Source of the DNA: an uncultured Gilliamella sp.
GTDB taxonomy: Bacteria; Pseudomonadota; Gammaproteobacteria; Enterobacterales; Orbaceae
NCBI GenBank assembly: GCA_945271295.1
Contig: CALYPG010000009.1
Coordinates: forward strand, 30,525-94,524
Reading direction: 5' to 3'
Length of the DNA stretch: 64,000 nt
Shown: in pieces, positions 35,641-45,981 of the stretch
Numbering within the stretch: the first letter of the stretch is position 1
How the letters are laid out: every line of letters begins with the position of its first letter
Program-made: the position numbers and the translations under genes
Notes under the pieces: model-generated
The model's database searches: none
What the model was told of the DNA's origin: nothing
Seen by the model: only the letters and a program-made list of their open reading frames with translations

Positions 35641-36267
35641 ATGAAAATAGTTGAAGTAAAACACCCTCTTGTACGCCATAAAATTGGTTTAATGCGTGAA
35701 CATGATATTTGCACTAAAGATTTTCGTGATCTTGCCAGTGAAGTTGGCAGTTTATTAACTTATGAAGCAACAGCTGATTTACCAACTGAAACTGTTACCA
35801 TTGAAGGTTGGTGTGGACCTGTTCAAGTTGAACGAATTAAAGGTAAAAAAATTACTGTTGTACCTATTTTAAGAGCCGGTTTAGGCATGATGGATGGTGT
35901 GCTTGAGCATGTCCCAAGCGCGCGCATTAGTGTCGTTGGTTTTTACCGTAACGAAGAGACTCTTGAGCCTGTACCGTATTTCCAAAAATTAACTTCAGAT
36001 ATTCAAGACCGTATGGCATTAGTTGTTGATCCAATGCTTGCAACCGGTGGTTCTATGGTTGCGACAATCGATTTGCTTAAAAAAGCCGGTTGTAAAAATA
36101 TCAAAGTGTTAGTATTAGTTGCCGCACCTGAGGGTATTAAGGTCTTAGAACAAGCCCATCCAGATGTTGAACTCTACACTGCATCAATAGATGAACGATT
36201 AAATGATAAAGGTTACATTTTACCTGGGCTTGGTGATGCTGGAGATAAAATATTCGGCACAAAATAA
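35641..36267 (+). CDS. upp: uracil phosphoribosyltransferase
   Basis: Salvages uracil with PRPP to UMP. The 208 residues match E. coli Upp. The PRPP-binding motif is [12 protein letters not shown] (about residues 128-139), and the uracil-binding C-terminal region carries [29 protein letters not shown] is also typical. It lies 95 bp before uraA with a hairpin in between, the same pairing as in E. coli. Ribosome binding site GAGG about 7 nt upstream. Confidence 0.98.
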   Translation: MKIVEVKHPLVRHKIGLMREHDICTKDFRDLASEVGSLLTYEATADLPTETVTIEGWCGPVQVERIKGKKITVVPILRAGLGMMDGVLEHVPSARISVVGFYRNEETLEPVPYFQKLTSDIQDRMALVVDPMLATGGSMVATIDLLKKAGCKNIKVLVLVAAPEGIKVLEQAHPDVELYTASIDERLNDKGYILPGLGDAGDKIFGTK

Positions 36268-36277
36268 AATCACGAAT

Positions 36278-36303
36278 TTTAAACCGGTTTATCCGGTTTT
36301 TTT
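36278..36303 (+). terminator. terminator-like hairpin between upp and uraA
   Basis: AAACCGG (36281-36287) pairs with CCGGTTT (36293-36299) over a 5-nt loop and runs into a T-tract. It would act as an intrinsic terminator or attenuator that lowers uraA expression. Confidence 0.8.
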
Positions 36304-36362
36304 ATGTCTGCTAATTAAAAAGATTGTATGACAATTATTAAGTTGAATAAGAGAGGATCAAC

Positions 36363-37616
36363 GTGATTAATACAACTGATGAGGTAAAAAATCATATATT
36401 GCCATCTAAACACTCTTGGCAAGATATCTTAACGGGTGCACAAATGTTATTTGTTGCATTTGGTGCATTAGTGTTAGTACCCCTTTTAACCGGATTAAAT
36501 CCTAATGTGGCATTATTTACTGCTGGTGTTGGTACTTTGTTGTTTCAACTAACCACTAAAGGTAAAGTCCCCGTGTTTCTGGCTTCTTCATTTGCATTTA
36601 TTGCCCCCATTTCTTTTGGTGTTGCACAGTGGGGGATTCCAGCTACTTTAGGCGGTCTATTCATTGCGGGTTTTGTATTTATGTTTTTTGCCTTTTTGGT
36701 AAAGATTAATGGTAATAAAGTTATTGATCGCATTTTACCGCCAGTAGTGACCGGTCCAATTATTATGGTGATAGGTTTGTCGCTTGCGCCGGTAGCAGTT
36801 GGTATGGCTATGGGAAAAGATAGTGCTTATCAAGCTGAACATTATCAATTAATCATTATTTCAATGGCATCACTATTAACAACTTTAATTGTAGCTATTT
36901 GGGCTAAAGGATTTTTTAAATTAGTACCTATTATTTCGGGTATCATTGTCGGTTATATTTTTTCTTGTATTTTTGGTATTGTATATTTTCAACCTGTTAT
37001 TGATGCTCCTTGGTTTAAGGTTCCCGATTTCACTTTCCCAGAATTTCAGTGGCAAGCCATTTTATATATGATTCCAATTGTTATTGCCCCAACAATTGAA
37101 CATGTTGGCGATATTATGGCAATCAGTTCAGTAACGGGTAAAGATTATACTCGCGATCCAGGTTTACAACGTACATTACTCGGTGATGGACTGGCTACCT
37201 CAACAGCTGGACTCTTGGGAGGACCACCATGTATTACCTATGCCGAAGTGATTGGCGCTGTAACATTGACTGGTAATTTTAAGACTCGCGTCATGACTTG
37301 GGCCGCAATTTGGGCTATTTTAATGTCTTTTATTGGTAAAATTGGTGCTTTTTTAAGTTCCATTCCAACTGTTGTAATGGGTGGCATTATGGTGTTGTTA
37401 TTTGGTTCAATTGCTTCAGTCGGTATTAATATTTTAGTTAAACATAAAGTCGATCTTTCTGTATCACGAAATATGTGCATAGTTTCATTAGTTTTAGTTT
37501 TTGGTATAGGTGGGATGATTTTTGATTTTGGCTCTTATGCATTACAAGGCATCAGTTTGTGTGGAATTTTAGCTATTGTCCTCAATTTGATTCTACCTTA
37601 CCAAAAAAACAAATAG
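36363..37616 (+). CDS. uraA: uracil permease
   Basis: A 417-residue inner-membrane uracil:proton symporter of the NCS2 family with about fourteen membrane segments. The family substrate-binding motif PTIEHVGDIMAISSVTGKDYT and the segment GGPPCITYAEVIGAVTLTG are present. It follows upp and starts with GTG or ATG: the frame opens at GTG 36363 (ribosome binding site GAGGAT). Pairing with upp makes the uracil assignment firm, though other pyrimidines are possible. Confidence 0.95.
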   Translation: MINTTDEVKNHILPSKHSWQDILTGAQMLFVAFGALVLVPLLTGLNPNVALFTAGVGTLLFQLTTKGKVPVFLASSFAFIAPISFGVAQWGIPATLGGLFIAGFVFMFFAFLVKINGNKVIDRILPPVVTGPIIMVIGLSLAPVAVGMAMGKDSAYQAEHYQLIIISMASLLTTLIVAIWAKGFFKLVPIISGIIVGYIFSCIFGIVYFQPVIDAPWFKVPDFTFPEFQWQAILYMIPIVIAPTIEHVGDIMAISSVTGKDYTRDPGLQRTLLGDGLATSTAGLLGGPPCITYAEVIGAVTLTGNFKTRVMTWAAIWAILMSFIGKIGAFLSSIPTVVMGGIMVLLFGSIASVGINILVKHKVDLSVSRNMCIVSLVLVFGIGGMIFDFGSYALQGISLCGILAIVLNLILPYQKNK

Positions 37617-37639
37617 TTCAGATTAATTCTTGTTAACCA

Positions 37640-37670
37640 TGCCGTTAATTATATTAATAATTTAACGGCA
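37640..37670. terminator. hairpin after uraA
   Basis: TGCCGTTAA (37640-37648) pairs perfectly with TTAACGGCA (37662-37670) across 13 nt. No U-run on the plus strand; likely still the 3' end of upp-uraA transcripts. Confidence 0.5.
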
Positions 37671-37762
37671 AATAGAATTAAATGAGTTTCACGGTAGTCT
37701 TTTTAAGAAAAGATCTTATGATAATCTTGTTTTATTGATGATCTAAAATAGTTTGTAAAGAT

Positions 37763-37790
37763 GTTTCAGGTTAACTATACGTTTCAGTAT
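37763..37790 (-). repeat. 28-bp intergenic element, copy 2
   Basis: Reverse complement is identical to 6885-6912. It sits in a convergent intergenic region, directly downstream (on the minus strand) of the lysS terminator hairpin, so it is not in a promoter position here. Function unknown; see findings. Confidence 0.85.
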
Positions 37791-37794
37791 TAAA

Positions 37795-37820
37795 ACTCAC
37801 TTATGGCAAAATAAGTGAGT
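37795..37820 (-). terminator. intrinsic terminator of lysS
   Basis: ACTCACTTA and TAAGTGAGT arms form a perfect 9-bp stem with an 8-nt loop. On the minus strand it is followed by TTTTAA. It ends the prfB-lysS transcript. Confidence 0.8.
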
Positions 37821-37845
37821 CTTAGTAATAAATGATAAAATCACT

Positions 37846-39363
37846 TTACTTTATTGGGCGCATGGTTGGGAATAAAATGACATCACGAATAGTATGACTA
37901 TTAGTAAATAACATAACGGTGCGGTCGATACCAATGCCAAGCCCTGCGGTAGGGGGTAAACCGTGTTCAAGAGCAGTAATATAATCTTCATCATAGAACA
38001 TAGCTTCATCATCACCAGCATCTTTTTGAGATGCCTGCTCAGCAAAACGTTGTGCTTGATCTTCAGCATCGTTAAGTTCTGAAAAACCATTACCAATTTC
38101 ACGTCCACCAATAAAGAACTCAAAGCGATCGGTTACAAATGGATTTTCATCATTGCGGCGAGCAAGAGGTGATACCTCGGCTGGGTATTCAGTAATAAAG
38201 GTTGGTTGGATTAAATTTGATTCAGCGACTTCTTCAAAAATTTCGGTAACAATTCGACCTAATCCCCAACCTTTTTCAACTTTGATACCAATTGAACTGG
38301 CAATGGCCTGTGCTTTATCAAGATCATCTAAATCAGCATTGTTAGTTTCAGGACGATAATGACAAATCGCTTCGCGCATTGTCATTTTGATAAATGGTTT
38401 ACCGAAATCAAAAGTATGTTCGCCATATTGTACCACCGGATTACCAGTCACATTAATAGCTAAGCGGCGGAATAGTGCTTCGGTTAATACAATCAAATCT
38501 TTGTAATCAGCATACGCCATATACATTTCCATCATAGTAAATTCGGGGTTGTGCCTTGGGGAAACCCCTTCATTGCGGAAGTTACGATTGATTTCAAATA
38601 CTCGTTCAAACCCGCCAACTACTAAGCGTTTTAAGAAAAGCTCTGGGGCAATCCGTAAATACATATCTAAATCAAGTGCATTATGATGAGTAATAAATGG
38701 TTTAGCCGATGCACCGCCAGGGATAACTTGCATCATTGGCGTTTCAACTTCCATAAAATGGTTTTCAAGCATGAAATTACGAATTTCAGTTACCACCTGC
38801 GAACGAGCTTTGAAAGTATCTCGTGATTCTTGATTAGTGATTAGATCTAAGTAACGTTGGCGATACCTCATCTCTTGATCAGCAAGACCATGGAATTTAT
38901 CAGGTAACGGGCGTAGTGCTTTAGTTAATAATCGAATTTCTTCACAGTGAATAGAGAGCTCCCCCGTTTTTGTCTTGAACAAATAACCTTTAGCTCCGAC
39001 AATATCACCGAGATCCCATTTCTTGAATTGTTCATTGTAGTAACTTTCCGGAAGATCATCACGAGTGACATAAAGTTGAATCTGTCCAGCTACGTCTTGT
39101 AGAGAAACAAATGACGCTTTACCCATTATGCGACGCATCATCATACGTCCTGCAACCGTTACCATGATTTTCTTTTCGATCAGTTCTTCATTCGTTTTAT
39201 CATCATAGAATTTATGAAGATCACTTGAAATTGCATCACGACGAAAATCATTCGGGAACGCAATACCCTGTTCACGAATATGTGCTAGTTTTTCACGACG
39301 TGCTTTGAGCTCATTATTTAACTCTTCAATTTGATTTTGCTGTTCTTGCTGATTTGTTGACAT
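37846..39363 (-). CDS. lysS: lysyl-tRNA synthetase (class II)
   Basis: Charges tRNA-Lys. At 505 residues it matches E. coli LysS. The N-terminal OB-fold anticodon-binding domain ([20 protein letters not shown]) precedes the class II core with motif 2 ([23 protein letters not shown] in pieces around residue 265-285) and motif 3 ([15 protein letters not shown] near the C-terminus). It lies 31 bp after prfB, as in enterobacteria, and is followed by its own terminator. Confidence 0.98.
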   Translation of the reverse strand: MSTNQQEQQNQIEELNNELKARREKLAHIREQGIAFPNDFRRDAISSDLHKFYDDKTNEELIEKKIMVTVAGRMMMRRIMGKASFVSLQDVAGQIQLYVTRDDLPESYYNEQFKKWDLGDIVGAKGYLFKTKTGELSIHCEEIRLLTKALRPLPDKFHGLADQEMRYRQRYLDLITNQESRDTFKARSQVVTEIRNFMLENHFMEVETPMMQVIPGGASAKPFITHHNALDLDMYLRIAPELFLKRLVVGGFERVFEINRNFRNEGVSPRHNPEFTMMEMYMAYADYKDLIVLTEALFRRLAINVTGNPVVQYGEHTFDFGKPFIKMTMREAICHYRPETNNADLDDLDKAQAIASSIGIKVEKGWGLGRIVTEIFEEVAESNLIQPTFITEYPAEVSPLARRNDENPFVTDRFEFFIGGREIGNGFSELNDAEDQAQRFAEQASQKDAGDDEAMFYDEDYITALEHGLPPTAGLGIGIDRTVMLFTNSHTIRDVILFPTMRPIK

Positions 39364-39394
39364 AGTTTTACCTTTTATTCATTAATAAGCGGGT

Positions 39395-40493
39395 TTACAA
39401 ACCTGCTTTTAAGCTCTCTTCAATAAACTGATCTAAATCACCGTCTAACACGGCTTGAGTATTACGTGTTTCAACACCAGTACGTAGATCTTTAATACGT
39501 GAATCATCCAATACATAAGAACGAATTTGACTCCCCCAACCAATATCGGATTTATTTTCTTCCATTTGCTGTTTTTCCGCATTTTTTTTCTGCATTTCAA
39601 GTTCATACAATTTTGCTTTTAACTGCTTCATTGCTTGATCTTTATTGCTATGTTGGGAACGATTGTTTTGGCATTGAGTAACAATACCCGTTGGAATATG
39701 AGTGATGCGAACTGCTGATTCTGTTTTATTCACATGTTGACCACCCGCACCAGATGCACGGTATACATCAATGCGCAGATCCGCTGGATTAATATCGATA
39801 TCAATATCATCGTCAATTTCAGGATAAACAAAAACTGATGCAAATGAGGTATGACGACGGTTACCTGAATCAAAAGGGCTTTTTCGGACTAAACGATGGA
39901 CACCTGTTTCTGTACGTAACCAGCCATAAGCATAGTCACCAGACACTTTAATGGTGGCAGATTTAATGCCAGCCACATCACCGTCTGACACTTCCATAAC
40001 TTCGCTGGTAAAGCCTTTTGATTCAGCCCAACGTAAGTACATTCTAAGTAACATTTCGGCCCAATCTTGTGCCTCGGTACCGCCAGAGCCAGATTGAATA
40101 TCCAAATAACAATCTGCACTATCATAATCACCCGAAAACATTCGACGAAACTCAAGTCTTGCTAATTTTTGTTCTAATTGTTCTAATTCAAAGTTAGTTT
40201 CATCAAAGGTGTCTTGATCTTCGGCTTCAATAGCAAGTTCAAGCAGACCTTCGACATCATCAAGACCTTGTATTAATGCGTTAATTGTATTAATAATTTC
40301 ATCGAGAGCTACACGTTCTTTACCTAACGCTTGTGCTTTTTCTGGATCGGCCCAGACTTCAGATTGTTCTAATTCGGCATTGACTTCTTCAAGTCGTTCT
40401 TTTTTGACATCAAAGTCAAAGATACCCCCGAATCACAGCTGTGCGCTCGGTAAGCTCGGCTATTTTTGATTTAACAGGATTAATTTCAAACAT
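39395..40493 (-). CDS. prfB: peptide chain release factor 2, with +1 programmed frameshift
   Basis: Recognises UGA and UAA stop codons and triggers peptide release. The gene is read in two frames: the first 25 codons ([10 protein letters not shown]...RGYL) end in an in-frame UGA at 40418-40416, and a +1 shift continues [18 protein letters not shown] to the stop at 39395. Total length is 365 residues, as in E. coli. The GGQ peptidyl-transferase motif is in [10 protein letters not shown] and the stop-codon-reading SPF tripeptide in RKSPFDSG. The frameshift makes production self-regulating: low RF2 favours the shift. It is upstream of lysS. Confidence 0.97.
40416..40430 (-). other. prfB programmed +1 frameshift site
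   Basis: On the minus strand the bases read GGGGG-TAT-CTT-TGA-C. The internal Shine-Dalgarno-like G-run lies three bases before the slippery CTT codon and the poorly terminating TGA-C context follows, identical in layout to E. coli prfB. Confidence 0.95.
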
Positions 40494-40612
40494 GTGTTTA
40501 TATTGAATGCATAATTTTCTGAGTTTTCGTAATCGCTCATTGTAGCGGATTTAAGTACAATTTAGCAAATACCAATTTTTTAGAACAAATAAATTAACAA
40601 TTAGAAGAGAGA

Positions 40613-40639
40613 AAAGATGACAATTTAATTGCCATCTTT
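40613..40639 (-). terminator. intrinsic terminator of sodA
   Basis: On the minus strand AAAGATGGCAA pairs with TTGTCATCTTT (one G-U) around 5 nt and is followed by TCTCTCTT. Located just after the sodA stop. Confidence 0.75.
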
Positions 40640-40664
40640 AAGATAGTTTTGTGGTAATGTCAGC

Positions 40665-41291
40665 TTATTTTTTAGCTATTGCATATAATTGAGCAACTTT
40701 ATCCCAGTTCACTACATTCCAAAAAGCGCTAATATAATCTGCTCGACGATTTTGGTATTTCAAATAATAAGCATGTTCCCAAACATCAAGCGCTAAAATT
40801 GGGGTACCAGAAACACCAGCAAATTTTTCGCCCATTAGTGGTGAGTCTTGGTTTGCGGTTGAAACAATTGTCAGTTTACCGTTTTTCAAGACTAACCATG
40901 CCCAACCTGAACCAAATCGAGTAGCTGCGGCCGCTGCAAATTTTTCTTTAAAAGTCTCAATAGAACCAAAATCATTTTTAATTGCTTCTTTTAATTCGCC
41001 TTTAAGTTCAGTACCAATTTTTAAGAGTTCCCAGAAAAGAGTATGGTTAACATGGCCACCTACGTTATTTTTAATCGCTAATACTTTATTTTCAGGGACT
41101 TTATCCAAATTCTGTAATAATGCCTCAGCAGATAGAGATTGTAATTCTACTGATAAAGAATCAAGTGTGGCATTGGCATTGTTTACATAAGCCTGATGAT
41201 GCTTATCATGATGAAGATGCATTGTTTCAGAATCAATGTACGGTTCTAATGCTTCATAAGCATAAGGTAGTGGGGGTAAAGTGTAGGCCAT
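40665..41291 (-). CDS. sodA: superoxide dismutase, Mn/Fe family (Mn-type)
   Basis: Converts superoxide to oxygen and hydrogen peroxide. The 208 residues fit the single-domain Fe/Mn SOD. Metal ligands are visible in [13 protein letters not shown] (first His), [13 protein letters not shown] (second His) and [15 protein letters not shown] (Asp and third His). GSGWAWLV and the absence of the Fe-type AQxxNH pattern favour Mn, which matches E. coli SodA best. Single gene with a GGAGCAA ribosome binding site and its own terminator. Confidence 0.95.
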   Translation of the reverse strand: MAYTLPPLPYAYEALEPYIDSETMHLHHDKHHQAYVNNANATLDSLSVELQSLSAEALLQNLDKVPENKVLAIKNNVGGHVNHTLFWELLKIGTELKGELKEAIKNDFGSIETFKEKFAAAAATRFGSGWAWLVLKNGKLTIVSTANQDSPLMGEKFAGVSGTPILALDVWEHAYYLKYQNRRADYISAFWNVVNWDKVAQLYAIAKK

Positions 41292-41494
41292 GAGATTGCT
41301 CCTTTCTAAAGTGTTATTAACAGCATTTCTTTGCAGTATACGAGCTATCTACATTGCTCACAAACTATTATTTGAATAGTTATCAACTATCTAAATAATA
41401 ATCTTTTGTCACCAATAAAAATCAATTAATTGATTAACTCTACTTATACAGTTTTATCTTAATACTTCATAAAGTTAAAATAAAATTATTGATC

Positions 41495-42316
41495 CTAATT
41501 ATTTGATATAAATGGGGTGTACATCATAATGGCGTGATTTTCACTGATGAGTTTTTCCTCGATATGATTATCAATCAAATGTGTTTTACGTTGCCATATT
41601 TTATTATGACGCGTATAACCCCCCCACCATTGCTGTTCGATACAATGATCGGTTTCAAAAATTTCATAATGATAATTCGACGGCGCATCAGCTAATAATT
41701 CGCCATGTAAATATTGGTCATCAAGCCAGAGGTTTAGTCGGTAAGTGATATTGGTTTTATTCAATAACTGTAAATCAATATAGTTATAAGATAATGTTGC
41801 ACCGCAGGCGAATGGAATGGTACGATTAATATCAGGGAAGACATCGAAGCTATGTCGCCAACGTTCAGTAATGGTTAGTTCAGAATGTAATACAATCCAA
41901 TAAATTAAATTACCTAATTGGCATAACCCTCCACCAATATCTTTACCTATTTGTCCGTTATGTAGAGAAAGTCCTTCTAAAAAACCTCGCTTTTTTGATG
42001 GACGCCCCACTTTTTGCCAGATTGAAAAACGTTGATTAGGTTTGATAATAGAACCATTAAGTTTATCAATTGCTAATCGCAAATTGGTGATTTTATTATA
42101 CTGTAAATACATATCTACATTTTTGAGTGGTCGTAGCAAAATTGATTGATGTTTTTTATGCGAAAAACAACATGAGCTGTTGTTTATATCAATGCTACTA
42201 AAGGCGTTGCGATGTTGCCACCAGTAAATTTTTCGTTTAAGTATAAAATATTCTTTACCTAATTTTAGTCGCAACTTACTGCGGTATTTAGGTTTATCAA
42301 TCTTATTGTTAGACAT
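41495..42316 (-). CDS. VanW family protein
   Basis: A 273-residue protein with the VanW domain: RFSIWQKVGRPSKKRGFLEGL, IGKDIGGGLCQLGNLIYW and ERWRHSFDVFPD with PFACGATLSYNYIDLQ. Named after a gene in vancomycin-resistance clusters, but the biochemical role is unknown and nothing here suggests antibiotic resistance. No signal peptide is evident; the N-terminus is highly basic (KPKYRSKLRLKLGKEYF). It is transcribed in the same direction as the amidotransferase 60 bp upstream, which could be an operon. Confidence 0.9.
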   Translation of the reverse strand: MSNNKIDKPKYRSKLRLKLGKEYFILKRKIYWWQHRNAFSSIDINNSSCCFSHKKHQSILLRPLKNVDMYLQYNKITNLRLAIDKLNGSIIKPNQRFSIWQKVGRPSKKRGFLEGLSLHNGQIGKDIGGGLCQLGNLIYWIVLHSELTITERWRHSFDVFPDINRTIPFACGATLSYNYIDLQLLNKTNITYRLNLWLDDQYLHGELLADAPSNYHYEIFETDHCIEQQWWGGYTRHNKIWQRKTHLIDNHIEEKLISENHAIMMYTPFISNN

Positions 42317-42376
42317 ATTTTTTATTAATCCTTAATATTAAATATGAATATAACCAGTCATTGTATATCAATTTTC

Positions 42377-43096
42377 TTAACCCAAAAGGTAGTATTGACT
42401 TAACTTATCTAGAAAAGTGAAAAGTTTTTGATTCATTTTAGTATAATCGTGAGAACGTAAAATATCAGGTGTATCAACAAAGCGGTATTTGGCTGCTTGG
42501 CTAAGATCTTGTTGTGAATGAGTAATCAGTAATTCAATGACTTCATGGGTCAGTTCCATATGGCATTGGAAGCCGTAAACTAATTTATCATAGGCAATAA
42601 TTTGCCGAGGACACCCCTCACTGTAAGCAATTATTTGTGCTTCTTTGGTTACACCTGGCATATCATTATGCCAATGACCAACTTCCAAGGTATTACCAAA
42701 GTCACTAAATAAAGGATGATTTTTGCCTGTTTCAGTTAATGTAATAGGGAATTTACCAATTTCTTTTTCTGGACTATGTGCATAGTTTGCGCCTAAAGCC
42801 TCGCCAATTAATTGTGAACCAAGGCAAACACCAATCACCACTTTACCTGCTTTAATAGCGGCTAAAATTACTGCTTGTTCAGCTTGAGAGTCAAAGTGAT
42901 TACATTCTTGCTTGGTCGTTGAAGGAGATTGTGGCCCACCCATGATAATAACAAAATCAATATCGTTGATATTTTTAGGAAGAGCTTCATTAAGATATAC
43001 ACGAGAATAACTAATTTTGTGATGATGATTTCTTGCCCATTGTTCATATGCGCCAGGTACTTCAAAATCTTCATGAATAATAAAATGTATATGCAT
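42377..43096 (-). CDS. class I glutamine amidotransferase (GMP-synthase-like domain)
   Basis: A 239-residue stand-alone GATase-1 domain. The nucleophile is C91 in IGVCLGSQLIGEALGA, and the His-Glu pair is in YGFQCHMELTHE. FVIIMGGPQSPS marks the oxyanion strand. Such proteins (YfeJ-like) release ammonia from glutamine or hydrolyse gamma-glutamyl compounds; the partner is unknown. I chose the ATG at 43096 because AGAGGAA lies 7 nt upstream; the frame is open to 43132. It lies upstream of the VanW gene on the same strand. Confidence 0.87.
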   Translation of the reverse strand: MHIHFIIHEDFEVPGAYEQWARNHHHKISYSRVYLNEALPKNINDIDFVIIMGGPQSPSTTKQECNHFDSQAEQAVILAAIKAGKVVIGVCLGSQLIGEALGANYAHSPEKEIGKFPITLTETGKNHPLFSDFGNTLEVGHWHNDMPGVTKEAQIIAYSEGCPRQIIAYDKLVYGFQCHMELTHEVIELLITHSQQDLSQAAKYRFVDTPDILRSHDYTKMNQKLFTFLDKLSQYYLLG

Positions 43097-43840
43097 TATT
43101 AAATTCCTCTTTACCCTAAATACCTTTAACAAAGTTATAACAAACTCGTCACTTGATGAAAGTATATAAAATATTATATATGATGATTTTTGACCACTAG
43201 TTATTATGGATAATTTTGTTTATCAATAACAATATTGAGTTTTGGAAGCAAAATTCAAAAAATTCGTAATATAAAAATTTCATTTTTGAAAAGTATTGGA
43301 TTCTACAAAAATTATCCTTATCAGGTTTTAATCTTCGTAAGGTTATTTTTTAAACTGCGAATTCATATCTAATAAAATTCATATAAGTTATTTCTTCATA
43401 TAAAAAGTATACGAGCAAGCGGATAAATTATATTTCTTTTTATTTTTTCTAAAATTAGTCCATAGAAAAATCCCAATATAAGATAAGAAGTGAGTTATCC
43501 TTATAAAAATTGTTAGTGATTATCTGATCAGATAGTAAACTATTTCAAAAAATATTACCTATTCACCATTGATGTAAATATATGAAATATATATATTTTT
43601 AATTAAATTTTTCAAATTTATATTTTTTCCTGATAAAATTTTACCTACTACTACTGATATTTTCTATTCTAAAATAATCATGAGATCAGTTTAGATCTAT
43701 GTTTTTATTGTTAAAATAAATTTTTTTATATAAATTTAAGTAATTATATTGTCATTTGCTAATAAATTAGGTATTTTACTATCTGTAATAGGTTATCTAA
43801 TTAATATTATGTAAGTAATTAATTTCATAAGGAAAAAATT
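43097..43840. other. 744-bp non-coding region in front of the type VI locus
   Basis: Extremely AT-rich, no convincing ORF. It should hold the promoters of the minus-strand amidotransferase and of the plus-strand tssB operon. A perfect 14-bp palindrome (TATCTGATCAGATA) lies at 43521-43534. No sigma-54 type GG/GC element was seen, and no CRP core. Confidence 0.6.
43521..43534. promoter_or_regulatory. 14-bp palindrome, possible operator
   Basis: TATCTGATCAGATA is self-complementary. It lies 307 bp before tssB in the only regulatory region of the type VI locus. Candidate binding site; protein unknown. Confidence 0.35.
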
Positions 43841-44341
43841 ATGTCAAATAGCTATCAAAATGAAGTGCTTCCTGCCCGAGTCAATATCTTTTTAGATCTT
43901 CATACTGGTGGAGCAAAAAAGAAGGTTGAGTTGCCATTAAAAATCTTATCTATTGGTGATTATAGTCGAGGTAAAGATAAACGCACTCTTTCAGAAAAAG
44001 AAAAGGTATCAATCAATAAGAACAATTTTGATGCTGTATTAAAAGATTTTAAACCTGAAGTTAATATTAGTGTGCCTAATACACTTGCTGATGACGGAAG
44101 TGATTTCAGTGTTAATTTGGCTTTTGAGTCCATGAATGACTTTTCTCCTGAACAGGTAGCTAAAAGAATTCCTCAACTTCGATCTTTACTTGCTATGCGT
44201 AATTTGTTGAGAGATTTGAAATCGAATTTATTAGATAACGCAACATTTCGTTATGAGCTAGAAAAAATAGTGAAAGATGAACATTTATCCGAAGAGCTTC
44301 GTGCTGAATTAGACTCAATTATATCTGAAAGTACCAAGTAA
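43841..44341 (+). CDS. tssB: type VI secretion sheath small subunit TssB (VipA)
   Basis: Forms, with TssC, the contractile sheath of the type VI machine. A 166-residue protein with the family pattern ELPLKILSIGDYSRGK, FDAVLKDFKPEVNISVPN, FESMNDFSPEQVAKRIPQLRSLLAMRNLLRDLK. The C-terminal helical region contains the sites that ClpV recycling depends on in partner TssC. It is the first gene of the operon, with AAGGA as ribosome binding site, and lies 70 bp before tssC. Confidence 0.96.
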   Translation: MSNSYQNEVLPARVNIFLDLHTGGAKKKVELPLKILSIGDYSRGKDKRTLSEKEKVSINKNNFDAVLKDFKPEVNISVPNTLADDGSDFSVNLAFESMNDFSPEQVAKRIPQLRSLLAMRNLLRDLKSNLLDNATFRYELEKIVKDEHLSEELRAELDSIISESTK

Positions 44342-44411
44342 ATTATCAAAATAATAGTTCAGTAAGTTAAAAAAAATTATATCGTTTTAATGGAAAAGTA
44401 AGGGAAATACC

Positions 44412-45944
44412 ATGGACGTACAAAAAGAACAAAAGAGTACAAAAAAATCAGTTATAGAAGATAATAATAGTGTTTACCAATCACTATTTAGCAAGATTAA
44501 TTTAAATCCGATTCAAAAAGCAGGTGAGATTGAAAAGTATGAAAATAATGATGTACTTTTTGAATCTTCTCAAGATGAACGCGTTACGATGGCAGTTAAT
44601 GTTTTACTCAAGTTAATTCAAAATTCATCTCAAAAAATCGATAAATTAGATAAACATTTATTAGATTACCACATTAGCCAAATTGATCAAAAACTAAGCC
44701 GTCAGCTTGATGTTATTATGCATAATGAAACATTTCAAGAAATAGAATCAACATGGCGTGGATTGAAATTTTTAGTGAGTCGTACCGATTTCCGACGTAA
44801 TGTAAAAATCGAATTATTAGATGTATCAAAAGAAGGGCTTCGTCAAGATTTTGAAGATGCGCCAGAAATTGTTCAAACAGGCTTTTATAGACATACTTAT
44901 ATTCAAGAATATGACACTCCAGGTGGCGAACCAATTGGTGTGGCAATCTCAAATTATGAGTTCGATCGTGGTCCACAAGATATTGCTTTGCTACGTAATA
45001 TTTCAAAAGTAGCAGCAGCTGCACATATGCCGTTTGTGGGTTCTGTCGGTCCGAAATTCTTTGGTAAAGAAACCATGGAAGAAGTTGCAGCTATTAAGGA
45101 TATTGCAAACTATTTTGATCGTGCAGAGTATACAAAATGGAACAGTTTCCGTAATACCGATGATTCACGTTATGTAGGGCTCACTTTACCAAGAGTATTG
45201 GCACGTTTGCCTTATGGTCCAGAAACAGTTCCGGTACGTAGTTTTAACTATACTGAAGACGTTAAAGGTCTTGAACATAATCGTTATCTATGGGCTAATG
45301 CATCATTTGCTTTTGCTGCTAATATGGTACAAAGTTTTATTCGTAATGGCTGGTGTGTCCAAATTCGAGGACCTCAAGCAGGAGGACTGGTTGAAGATCT
45401 ACCGATCCATCTTTATGATTTGGGAACAGGCAATCAAGTTAAAATTCCAACAGAGGTTCTGATTCCAGAAACACGTGAATTTGAATTTGCCAATTTAGGT
45501 TTTATCCCTCTTTCTTTTTATAAAAACAGAGATTATGCGTGCTTCTTCTCTGCAAACTCAGCACAAAAACCAGCACTTTATGATACTAAAGAAGCAACCG
45601 CTAATAGCCGGATTAATGCACGTTTACCGTATATCTTCTTATTGTCACGTATTGCTCACTATTTGAAAGTAATTCAACGTGAAAATATCGGTACAACCAA
45701 AGATCGTCGAGTATTAGAACTTGAATTAAATAAATGGATTAGTAATCTTGTTACGGAAATGACAGATCCTAGTGATGAAGTTCAAGCGTCTCATCCATTA
45801 CGAGAAGCAAAAGTAATTGTTGAAGATATTGAAGATAATCCAGGATTTTTCCGTGTTAAAACATTTTTAATCCCTCATTTCCAGATTGAAGGAATGGATA
45901 TTAATTTATCTATGGTATCGCAGATGCCTAAAGCCAAAGATTAA
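44412..45944 (+). CDS. tssC: type VI secretion sheath large subunit TssC (VipB)
   Basis: The main sheath protein, 510 residues. Conserved segments include ESTWRGLKFLVSRTDF, AIKDIANYFDRAEYTKWNSFR, GLTLPRVLARLPYGPETVPV, NRYLWANASFAFAANM and QIRGPQAGGLVEDLP, then the C-terminal RLPYIFLLSRIAHYLKVIQRENIG region. The N-terminal tail is where ClpV normally binds to disassemble the contracted sheath. It follows tssB and precedes tssK by 37 bp. Confidence 0.97.
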   Translation: MDVQKEQKSTKKSVIEDNNSVYQSLFSKINLNPIQKAGEIEKYENNDVLFESSQDERVTMAVNVLLKLIQNSSQKIDKLDKHLLDYHISQIDQKLSRQLDVIMHNETFQEIESTWRGLKFLVSRTDFRRNVKIELLDVSKEGLRQDFEDAPEIVQTGFYRHTYIQEYDTPGGEPIGVAISNYEFDRGPQDIALLRNISKVAAAAHMPFVGSVGPKFFGKETMEEVAAIKDIANYFDRAEYTKWNSFRNTDDSRYVGLTLPRVLARLPYGPETVPVRSFNYTEDVKGLEHNRYLWANASFAFAANMVQSFIRNGWCVQIRGPQAGGLVEDLPIHLYDLGTGNQVKIPTEVLIPETREFEFANLGFIPLSFYKNRDYACFFSANSAQKPALYDTKEATANSRINARLPYIFLLSRIAHYLKVIQRENIGTTKDRRVLELELNKWISNLVTEMTDPSDEVQASHPLREAKVIVEDIEDNPGFFRVKTFLIPHFQIEGMDINLSMVSQMPKAKD

Positions 45945-45981
45945 TATCGTTAATATCAAAAACCTGGGAGTGTTAGGACAT

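Noticed and set aside
39395..40141. prfB as a truncated 248-residue gene starting at 40141
   Set aside because: The joined frames restore the full 365-residue RF2 through a classical +1 frameshift site.
45886..45981. Upstream extension of tssK
   Set aside because: Lies within tssC and lacks the conserved TssK opening; the ATG at 45982 matches the family start.
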